DNA of 64,000 nucleotides from Thermoplasmata archaeon (GTDB lineage: Archaea; Thermoplasmatota; Thermoplasmata; Lutacidiplasmatales; UBA184), in contig JAKAAX010000010.1 in the NCBI GenBank assembly GCA_021802125.1, positions 41,503 through 105,502 on the forward strand, written 5' to 3'. The notes beneath the pieces are model-generated. The model did no database searches. It saw nothing but the letters and a program-made list of their open reading frames with translations, and was not told the origin of the DNA. A program made the translations under genes and the position numbers. Shown here piece by piece: positions 57,663 to 64,000 of the stretch (its first letter is position 1; each line of letters starts with the position of its first letter).

Positions 57663-57688
57663 GGCGGGCCGCCCGCCGCGAGGCCACC

Positions 57689-57745
57689 TCACTCCACTCC
57701 ATTCCATTCCACTCCATTCCACTCCATTCCCCTCCAGTCCTCCAC
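57689..57745 (+). repeat. ACTCC/ATTCC pentamer tandem repeat
   Basis: About ten imperfect repeats of ACTCC/ATTCC in a 57-bp stretch after the PHP gene. It is a simple-sequence array on a GC-rich background, possibly from polymerase slippage. Confidence 0.7.
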
Positions 57746-57853
57746 ACCTCTCCACGCTCTGGGCCCATCGCGGCCCACCCAACCTCATCCACCGCATCCT
57801 TCGGTGAAGCACCGGTGCACGTGCGCCCTGGGGCGCGAAGCTCTCGAGGAGCG

Positions 57854-58153
57854 CTACGAGGGATGGAAGAAGCTGGCCACGCTGACCGCGCGACCGGTCA
57901 GCCGCTCCACGAAGTCGGCGGCCTCCTCGAGCACGGTGGAGACCTCTTCGCCCCCGTCCTCCGCGACGCGGCTCCCCCGCAGGGCGATGCGAAGCTCTCC
58001 GAACTCGGCCGCCAGGTCCTGTCGTCCGAGGACCCGCAGGACATGGATCCGGTCGTTCACGCCGTCGTCGGGGTCCGGCGGGGAGGCCCGGCCGTTACGC
58101 GCGAGGAACTCGTCCACGGCCTCGCACACCGCGACCCACGCCTGGTCGTTCAC
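57854..58153 (-). CDS. Small hypothetical protein
   Basis: 99 residues from GTG 58153 (VNDQAWVAVCEAVDEFLARNGR). A mixed alpha/beta pattern with an amphipathic helix at the start and EEVSTVLEEAADFVERLTG near the end; no motif recognised. The codon pattern fits the neighbours from here on but not further upstream. An AT-rich GATAATAC at 58225-58232 may hold a promoter, with a leader of about 50 nt. Function unknown. Confidence 0.55.
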   Translation of the reverse strand: MNDQAWVAVCEAVDEFLARNGRASPPDPDDGVNDRIHVLRVLGRQDLAAEFGELRIALRGSRVAEDGGEEVSTVLEEAADFVERLTGRAVSVASFFHPS

Positions 58154-58971
58154 GTGGCCCGCGGGGCCTGAGCCTCGAGCCTCCCCCACGCGTCCCCCCG
58201 TGGGAAAACAGGGCCTATCGACCAGATAATACGTAGGGATGGCACAACGGGGAGGCGCGACCGTGCCGCGACCTTCGAGGTACAGGCCCGGGGCCATTAC
58301 CGGTACGGGAGGACCGGACGCGCGAGCGGACCGCGCAGTTCCGGACAGGCTCCGGCCCGCGTCCGTGCGCGGACCGATGCGGACCCATCCGCATCGTGGT
58401 CCGGGCGGTCCCTCTGGAACCGGGGTGCGGCGTCGGCCGCCCCGGGGCAAGCCCGTCCGCTACGGGCCGGGAGGTCGGGAGGCCGCGACGCGCGCTTCCC
58501 CGCTCAAACGTACCCCACCGCAGGGACTTGAGGGGACGGGGGCCATGGAGAGGAGCAATCCGGTCCTCGGGCGTTCACGCATCGAGCGATCCGGACCCTG
58601 GCGGGAGAAGGGGGCCCGAGCGCACGGAGCCTCGAGTCCGTGCGTCCGATCGAGCGCGAAGGCCCCCTCCCGTTGGGGCGACCGAGCGTCCTAGGGCAGC
58701 GAACGCAGAGGGCGACCGCACCGAGCGCGACCCCCGGTCCTCGCGAGGGCGAGCCCCGAGGGTGGGCGCCGCACGGGCTCCCCCGGGGGAGCGGAGGCGT
58801 CCCCCCAGAGCCTCGTGATTTCCTGAGGTCCGGGGGGTCAAGGGGGGTCATCGGCAACCTCGACCGGTTTTTCGCTCTTCGGCGGTGAGACGGCGTCGCA
58901 CCCGCATTGGTGAGGTGAAACACGGTTCACTCCCGCCTCATGTCCCCAGCGCGGAGAGGGACGGTGTTCCG
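58154..58971 (+). other. 0.8-kb stretch without a convincing gene, rich in hairpins
   Basis: Very GC-rich. A perfect hairpin CGCACGGA-gcctcgag-TCCGTGCG lies at 58621-58644, and further short inverted repeats occur. GATAATAC at 58225-58232 could also start a plus-strand transcript near 58255. The open frame 58239-58694 is Arg/Pro/Gly-rich without a fold-like pattern. Core motifs of SRP RNA or RNase P RNA were looked for but not found; a structured RNA remains possible. Confidence 0.35.
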
Positions 58972-59841
58972 ATGATCGAGATCCGCTTCCACGGCCGGGG
59001 AGGGCAGGGGGCCGTCATCGCGGCCGAGCTCCTGGCCCAGGCCGCGAACCTGGACGGGAAGATCCCCCAGAGCTTCGCCTTCTACGGGGCGGAGCGACGC
59101 GGGGCCCCCGTGGTCTCCTACGCGCGGATCGACGACCGCCCCATCCGCCTTCGCACGGCGATCACCGCCCCGGACATCGTCGTGGTCTTGGACCCGGGGC
59201 TCGTCGAGGTCGCCCCGGTCATGGACGGGCTCAAGCCCGGAGGGACGCTGCTCGTCAACTCTCCGCTCCCCCCCGAGCGCTTCCCCACGCCCAAGCCGGC
59301 GTTCGTGGCCACCCTGGACGCGACGCAGATCGCGCTCTCCCATGGGGTCGGCTCGCGCACGATGCCGATCGTGAACACGACAATGCTGGGGGCGCTCTCC
59401 CGCGTGTCGAGCGTGGTCTCCCTCTCGGCGGTCCAGCATGCGATCGACGAGCACGTGCCCGCCCGCCCGGCGGAGAACGGCCTCGCCGCCATCGAGGGCT
59501 TCCACACGGTCCGCGTGGCCGAGCTCCCCGGTCTTCCCGGGGGGAAGGCCCCCTCGGGACCGGTGGCCCCCGCCCTGTCCTCCGAGGTCCCCGAGGGGCC
59601 CATCGCGTCGATGGCCAGCGATGTCCTGCACACCTCCTCGTGGAGGACCCTCCAGCCCGTGATCACCCGGGAGAAGTGCACGCGCTGCAACTTCTGCTGG
59701 AAGTTCTGCCCGGACAACGCGATCGACCTCGACTCCGAGGGGTTCCCGGTCGTCCGCAACGAGCACTGCAAGGGCTGCGGGCTCTGCGCGGTCGAGTGCC
59801 CCCCCGTGGCGATCGAGATGGTCGTGGAGGGAGGAGCGTGA
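58972..59841 (+). CDS. porG: Pyruvate:ferredoxin oxidoreductase gamma-delta fusion
   Basis: 289 residues. N-terminal gamma domain ([22 protein letters not shown] ... [21 protein letters not shown]), then after about residue 235 a delta domain with two 4Fe-4S motifs, [12 protein letters not shown] and [12 protein letters not shown]. It passes electrons from the TPP centre to ferredoxin. In many archaea gamma and delta are separate genes; here they are one. ATG 58972 starts the gamma domain; a frame reaching back to 58885 is not homologous. The porA GTG overlaps the stop by 4 bp (GTGA). Confidence 0.88.
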
Positions 59842-61022
59842 CGCGGCTCGTCCTCTCGGGCAACTACGCCCAGTCCTACGCCGCCCGTCTCGCCAGGGTC
59901 CAGGTCATCTCCGCCTACCCGATCACGCCGCAGACGACGATCGTCGAGCAGCTCGCGAAGTTCGTGAGCTCCGGGGAGCTCCCGGCCCAGTTCATCAAGG
60001 TCGAGTCCGAGCACAGCGCCCTCCAGGTCTGCGTCAGCGCTGCCGCCCTCGGCGCGCGGACGTACACCGCGACCTCCAGCCAGGGTCTCCTGCTGATGCA
60101 CGAGCTCCTGCACTGGGCCTCCGGCATGCGCACGCCCATCGTCATGGGGGTCGTGAGCCGGTCCGTCGGTCCTCCCTGGTCCCTGGACGCGGACCACACG
60201 GACACCATGTCGCAGCGCGACACCGGATGGGTCCAGATCTACCCCGAGAGCAACCAGGAGGTCCTGGACTCGGTGCTGGAGGCCTTCCGGCTGGCGGAGG
60301 ACCTGGCCATCCGGCTCCCGGTGATGGTGGCCGAGGACGCGTTCTACCTCTCGCACACCGTCGAGCCGGTCGAGGTCCCCTCCCAGGCCCAGGTCGACGC
60401 GTTCCTGCCCCCCCGGGTCCCGAAGGGGACCCTCGTCCCGGGGAAGGCCACCCGCCTGGGGTCGTACGTCGGACCGGCGGACTACGTACGGTTCCGCCGG
60501 GAGCAGGCCCGCGCCATGGAGCGCGTGCCGGAGACGCTCGCGGCGATCGAGGAGGACTACGGCCGGCGGATGGGCCGGACCTACGGAGGGCTGGTTCAGG
60601 AGTACCGTACGGAGGGCGCGGACGCGGTGCTCCTCACGATGGGGACCGCCTCCACCACGGCGCGCGCCGTGGTCGACGAGCTGCGCTCGGAGGGGAAGCG
60701 CGTCGGGCTCGCGCGCATCCGGGTCTTCCGCCCCTTCCCGGCGAAGGAGGTCCGCGACCTGGCCTCCCGCGTGGACCGCCTGGGCGTGATGGACCGCTCC
60801 TGGACCTTCGGCCAGATGGGGAGCGCGGCGACGGAGGTCGCGGCGGCGATCCAGTCCTCGCCCCGGCGGCCGCGCCTGTCGAGCTTCCTGGCCGGCGTGG
60901 GGGGACGCGACGTGGGGACCGCGCTCCTGAGAGAGATGTTCCGCGACCTGCTGTCGAAGGAGCCCAGCGGGCTGCGCTGGCTGGACATGGACCCCCCGAA
61001 GGAGGTGCCGCTCCATGGCTAA
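59838..61022 (+). CDS. porA: Pyruvate:ferredoxin oxidoreductase alpha subunit
   Basis: 394 residues. Domain I/II of the 2-oxoacid oxidoreductases: VQVISAYPITPQTTIVEQLAKF at the N terminus, IKVESEHSALQVCVSAAALGARTYTATSSQGL next, and a C-terminal domain with GLVQEYRTEGADAVLLTMGT and RVFRPFP. These fit the pyruvate-type alpha subunit (substrate binding). GTG start overlaps the gamma-delta gene by 4 bp; the 3' end overlaps porB by 8 bp. A longer frame upstream is the shadow of the preceding gene. Confidence 0.9.
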   Translation: MTRLVLSGNYAQSYAARLARVQVISAYPITPQTTIVEQLAKFVSSGELPAQFIKVESEHSALQVCVSAAALGARTYTATSSQGLLLMHELLHWASGMRTPIVMGVVSRSVGPPWSLDADHTDTMSQRDTGWVQIYPESNQEVLDSVLEAFRLAEDLAIRLPVMVAEDAFYLSHTVEPVEVPSQAQVDAFLPPRVPKGTLVPGKATRLGSYVGPADYVRFRREQARAMERVPETLAAIEEDYGRRMGRTYGGLVQEYRTEGADAVLLTMGTASTTARAVVDELRSEGKRVGLARIRVFRPFPAKEVRDLASRVDRLGVMDRSWTFGQMGSAATEVAAAIQSSPRRPRLSSFLAGVGGRDVGTALLREMFRDLLSKEPSGLRWLDMDPPKEVPLHG

Positions 61023-61905
61023 GCTCACGCTGCCCCCCGTGGAGCTCGTCCGTTCGGGGCACTCGGCCTGTCCCGGATGCGGGCCGGCCCTGGCCATGCG
61101 CTACCTCCTGAAGGGCACGGGGGAGCGGACGGTGGTGTCGGTCCCGGCCTCCTGCTGGACGATCATCGCCACCGGCTACCCCACCACGGCGCTCCGGCTC
61201 CCGATGATCGACACGCCCATCGAGGCGACCGGGGCCTCCATCTCGGGGCTGCGGGCCGCGCTGGACGCCCTGCACATGTCCGACGTGCAGGTCGTCGGTT
61301 TCGCCGGGGACGGAGGGACGGTGGACATCGGCCTCCAGTCGCTGAGCGGGATGCTCGAGCGGAGGACGGACGCGCTCTACGTGATGTACGACAACGAGGC
61401 GTACATGAACACCGGCATCCAGAGGAGCGGTTCCACTCCCGAGGGGGCCTGGACCACCACGACCCCGGTGGAAGGGATGGCGCGCGGCAAGGGGGAGCCG
61501 AAGAAGGACATCATGGGGATCGTCCTCGCCCACCACCCGGTCTACGCGGCCACCCTCAACGTGGCGTACCCCGAGGACTTCCTCCGCAAGGCCCAGAAGG
61601 CGGCCTCGCTCAAGGGCCCCCGCTTCTTCCACGTCCTCGCGCCCTGCCCGCCGGGATGGAAGTTCGCTTCCGACCAGACGGTCCAGATCGGCCGCCTCGC
61701 GACCGACACGGGGATCTTCCCGCTCTACGAGGTGGAGAACGGGAAGCTCCGCGTCACGCGGAAGCTGGGGCAGCTCAAGCCCGTGCGCGATTACATCAAG
61801 GTCCAGGGCCGGTTCGGCCACCTCACCGACGCGGAGATCGACACCGTGGAGCACGAGGTCCAGGCGTCCTGGGCCGCGCTCCTCCAGCGCGAGGCCCGCC
61901 CGTAG
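61015..61905 (+). CDS. porB: Pyruvate:ferredoxin oxidoreductase beta subunit
   Basis: 296 residues. It binds TPP and one 4Fe-4S cluster: SGHSACPGCGPALAMRY (CxxC), the TPP motif AGDGGTVDIGLQSL and YDNEAYMNTGIQRSGSTP are characteristic of PorB. A third Cys, VPASCWT, and HVLAPCPPGW give the other cluster ligands. ATG overlaps porA by 8 bp. With porA and the gamma-delta fusion it completes the enzyme that converts pyruvate to acetyl-CoA, CO2 and reduced ferredoxin. Confidence 0.92.
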   Translation: MAKLTLPPVELVRSGHSACPGCGPALAMRYLLKGTGERTVVSVPASCWTIIATGYPTTALRLPMIDTPIEATGASISGLRAALDALHMSDVQVVGFAGDGGTVDIGLQSLSGMLERRTDALYVMYDNEAYMNTGIQRSGSTPEGAWTTTTPVEGMARGKGEPKKDIMGIVLAHHPVYAATLNVAYPEDFLRKAQKAASLKGPRFFHVLAPCPPGWKFASDQTVQIGRLATDTGIFPLYEVENGKLRVTRKLGQLKPVRDYIKVQGRFGHLTDAEIDTVEHEVQASWAALLQREARP

Positions 61906-61991
61906 AACGGCGCGGGAGAGGGAGGGGGAGAGGGAGAGGCGCCCGTCGGGCGCCGGTGCATTTCGGCGGGGGGGCCCACCGGGACGACCGC

Positions 61992-63254
61992 TCAGGGAGC
62001 TGAGGTCGCCTTGGGCGCCGAGGGCCTCTTGCGCGACACGAGCGGAGGCAGGTCCGCCACTTCCTTGAGCTCCGGCGCCGAGAGCTGGATCTGGATCGCC
62101 CCGGAAGGCAGGATCCGGAGCGAGCGGCGGAAGGGGTCGCCCTTCAGCTGCATCGAGAATCCTTCCGGGCCCACGGAGGGGACGAGGGGAAGCTTCGAGC
62201 CCCTCCACTGGGCGAGCAGCGTCGAGAGGAAGGCCTCCAGGGCCTCGCCCTTCCCGACCGCGAAGAAGGCCTGCTTCGCGATGGAGCGGCCGTCAGCGGC
62301 GAGGAAGGCCACGGGCACCGAAGGCACCACGCGGGAGGTCGGGGCGGCGGTGGGGGTCGGGGCCGGGGCCGGGGTGGCGGGAGCCAGGGCGGGGCTCGTG
62401 GCGTCCGGGGCCGCGGCCCGTCCCTTCTCCTCCTCGAGCTGCCTCCGGACGCTCTCGAGCTCCTCCCTCGTGCGGGCGAGGTCGGCCGCGCCGCTCTCGG
62501 TCTCCTGACGGAGGCGCTCGGAAGCGGCTCGCGCCTCCTCCACCTCCGCCTGCAGTTGCGCGATCCTGGACGAGGAATCCTGGAGCTCCTTCGCGAGCCG
62601 GGTCGCTTCGGTCCGCTCTCGGTCGAGCTCCCCTTCGGCCTGGGAGCGCCGCTCGCGCTCCTGGTCGTGCTCGCCTCGGAGGGTGGCGAGCTCCGCCTCC
62701 CGCTCCGTGAGCTCGCGCTGCGTCCCCTCCCAGGAGGAGCGCAGACGGTCGACCTCCTCCTCGCCCGTCCCCGGCTTGGGCGCCTCGAGCGCTGAGGAGA
62801 GCTCCTGGCGGGAGCGGGCGAGCTCCTGCTCCAGGTTGGACCTTCGCTCGCGCTCGGTCTCGAGCTCGTTCCTCAGTTCCGCCTTCCCCTTCTCCAGCTC
62901 CTCTTGCGCGAGCGCGAGCTTCTCCTGGAGCTGGCGGGACTCCGTGGCGATCTGCTCCGCGTCGCCCATCGCCGCGTCGCGCTCTCTGAGGGCCGCCGCG
63001 AGCTCGGCCCTTGCGCGCTCGAGCTCCTCGCCCGCATCGCCTTCCGAGGCGGGAGGGGCGGCCTCATGGTCGGATACCTCGCTCGACGTGAGCTCCGCCG
63101 TTCCAGGGCTGGGGTCAGCCTCCTCGGCCTGGGCCGTCAGCTCGGCCAGGGCCTGCTCGAGGGGGTCTTCCGTAGGTTCCGTCGCAGCTCTCTCCTCCTT
63201 CCTCCGCTCTTGGGAGGGGTTGCCGGTCGTTGAGGAGGAGGATCCATCGAACAT
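61992..63254 (-). CDS. Long coiled-coil protein with conserved C-terminal domain
   Basis: 420 residues. An acidic N terminus is followed by an almost continuous heptad coiled coil from about residue 70 to 290 (repeats such as ELERARAELAAALRERDAA, LAQEELEKGKAELRNELE). An Ala/Pro-rich linker (about 295-320) leads to a compact C-terminal domain (SVPVAFLAADGRSIAKQAFFAVGKG ... IQIQLSAPELKEVADLPPL). No membrane segment. ATG 63254 is chosen; in-frame readings upstream have no heptads. Roles of such rods (chromosome, septum or scaffold) cannot be told apart here. Confidence 0.7.
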   Translation of the reverse strand: MFDGSSSSTTGNPSQERRKEERAATEPTEDPLEQALAELTAQAEEADPSPGTAELTSSEVSDHEAAPPASEGDAGEELERARAELAAALRERDAAMGDAEQIATESRQLQEKLALAQEELEKGKAELRNELETERERRSNLEQELARSRQELSSALEAPKPGTGEEEVDRLRSSWEGTQRELTEREAELATLRGEHDQERERRSQAEGELDRERTEATRLAKELQDSSSRIAQLQAEVEEARAASERLRQETESGAADLARTREELESVRRQLEEEKGRAAAPDATSPALAPATPAPAPTPTAAPTSRVVPSVPVAFLAADGRSIAKQAFFAVGKGEALEAFLSTLLAQWRGSKLPLVPSVGPEGFSMQLKGDPFRRSLRILPSGAIQIQLSAPELKEVADLPPLVSRKRPSAPKATSAP

Positions 63255-63565
63255 GCGCGCTATCCCGCGGCTCGGGCCCGTGAAGCATGGGGACTTCTCC
63301 CCGATAATGGCTATGCCCTGCCGGATAGGACCTGTCGCCCGGCACCCCACGTTCTCCGTGGGGGAGCGCCCGCTTCGAGCTGGGAGAACGAGCGCTGCCG
63401 AGGAGCGTCCTTCCGGGAGACGCGCCACCGACGGCCGGGGAGGGGGCGCCGAGGCCGGCGCGCCGCGGGTGAACTCCCCTCCACCGACCGCTCTTGAGCA
63501 GTGCGGGGGTAAGGGGTCCGGGAGAGGGCCGCAGGGAACGGGTTTCGAAGCAGGAGGATAGGACG
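63255..63565 (+). other. Intergenic region between divergent genes
   Basis: 310 bp between the coiled-coil gene and the last gene. CCATTATC (minus strand, near 63302-63309) may be its promoter, giving a leader of about 27 nt that includes GGGGA-gaag-TCCCC, a small hairpin. Nothing else supports a gene. Confidence 0.35.
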
Positions 63566-63952
63566 ATGATGGAGCATCGTCATCTGGCCATCGGGATCGC
63601 CTATGATGTCGGCCCTCCCCCCCACAGTATCGAGATCGTCGGGGAGGTCGTCGCCCGGGTCCGGACCACCTCCCCGACCGCGACCGCGTTCCCGGCCGAG
63701 GGCCCGCTCTCGCAGGAGCGGACGCTCTACCGGTGCGAGGGGCCGCACACGTTCGTCGTCCACACGATGGAGGAGTACGGCGACGAGCCGCCACGGACGC
63801 TGTGGCGCCTGGAGCACTTCGCCTCCTGGAGGGAGGTCATGGAGGAGCACCCCGATCTCGCCATGCGCGTGGCCACGGACCAGCGCTACGGCGGGGCGCG
63901 GACGCCAGCCGCTCCGACGCCCGGTAGGACGGGCCTCCCTCTCGCGCCGTGA
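63566..63952 (+). CDS. Hypothetical protein
   Basis: 128 residues starting MMEHRHLAIGIAYDV. A beta-rich N-terminal part (SIEIVGEVVARVRTT, TLYRCEGPHTFVVHTMEEYGDE) and a helix (WRLEHFASWREVMEEHPDLAMRVATDQ) precede a Pro-rich tail. No motif recognised. ATG 63566 is preceded by GGAGGATAGGA, which can serve as a ribosome binding site; the frame extends back to 63494 without similarity to the rest. Confidence 0.55.
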   Translation: MMEHRHLAIGIAYDVGPPPHSIEIVGEVVARVRTTSPTATAFPAEGPLSQERTLYRCEGPHTFVVHTMEEYGDEPPRTLWRLEHFASWREVMEEHPDLAMRVATDQRYGGARTPAAPTPGRTGLPLAP

Positions 63953-64000
63953 CCCGCGACCGCGCGCGGGTCCGGGCTCGGGTAGGAGGCGGGGACGTGG

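Noticed and set aside
58239..58694. 151-codon frame near a TATA-like box
   Set aside because: Arg/Pro/Gly-rich with no secondary-structure pattern; coding is not supported.
58239..58960. SRP RNA or RNase P RNA
   Set aside because: The conserved helix 8 sequence of SRP RNA and the core sequences of RNase P RNA could not be found; GAGCAATCC near 58552 is only a weak resemblance.

Overview
The window reads as archaeal chromosome, not plasmid or virus. It carries archaeal-type genes: class I TrpRS, archaeosine synthase ArcS, a one-OB-fold SSB, a divergent family B DNA polymerase, and pyruvate:ferredoxin oxidoreductase. Many genes have a TATA-like element 25-28 bp upstream of the start codon (leaderless transcripts). 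Base composition is very GC-rich. This fits a GC-rich member of the Thermoplasmatota, but that placement is inference; no rRNA gene is present to settle it.

Layout. 0-10.4 kb (minus strand) is a tightly overlapping six-gene operon: a giant PKD-repeat surface protein, a VirB2-like small membrane protein, a VirB6-like polytopic protein, a VirB3/PrgI-like protein, a small membrane protein and a VirB4-family ATPase, i.e. a type IV secretion/DNA-transfer-like machine. 10.5-32.6 kb is mostly housekeeping: trpS, SSB, truA, carAB, an AAA-TPR protein, a thioredoxin-reductase-like flavoprotein, a HAD phosphatase, isocitrate dehydrogenase, purE, dUTPase, ubiD-ubiA and arcS.

32.6-39.9 kb is the most unusual stretch. 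A tRNA-Val(UAC) gene is followed by seven further copies of a sequence resembling its 3' end. Most copies lie just after a stop codon and each separates one small gene module: RelE-like toxin/wHTH antitoxin plus membrane protein; RHH/RelE; wHTH-MNT/HEPN; HAD; VapB/PIN; HEPN/MNT; and a squalene-cyclase-like protein. This looks like a tRNA-anchored cassette array with no integrase of its own in the window.

40-52 kb holds a P-loop kinase, a zinc-ribbon protein, a YVTN/kelch surface protein, an arsenic operon (arsR-arsM-arsC) with a palindromic operator, a winged-helix DNA-glycosylase-like protein divergent from msrA, an SRPBCC protein and a pirin. 52.5-56.7 kb is a candidate DNA-damage-tolerance cassette: a RecA-like protein with a degenerate P-loop, a small helical protein and a family B polymerase with a disrupted exonuclease and altered motif C. 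56.8-64 kb has a PHP phosphatase, a pyruvate:ferredoxin oxidoreductase operon (gamma-delta fusion, alpha, beta), a long coiled-coil protein and hypothetical genes.

Working together: purE, carAB and dut serve nucleotide metabolism; isocitrate dehydrogenase and POR supply central carbon flux and reduced ferredoxin; ubiD-ubiA serve quinone synthesis; ars, msrA, pirin and the TrxR-like protein serve stress response; the secretion-like operon and two giant surface proteins serve the cell surface and exchange.
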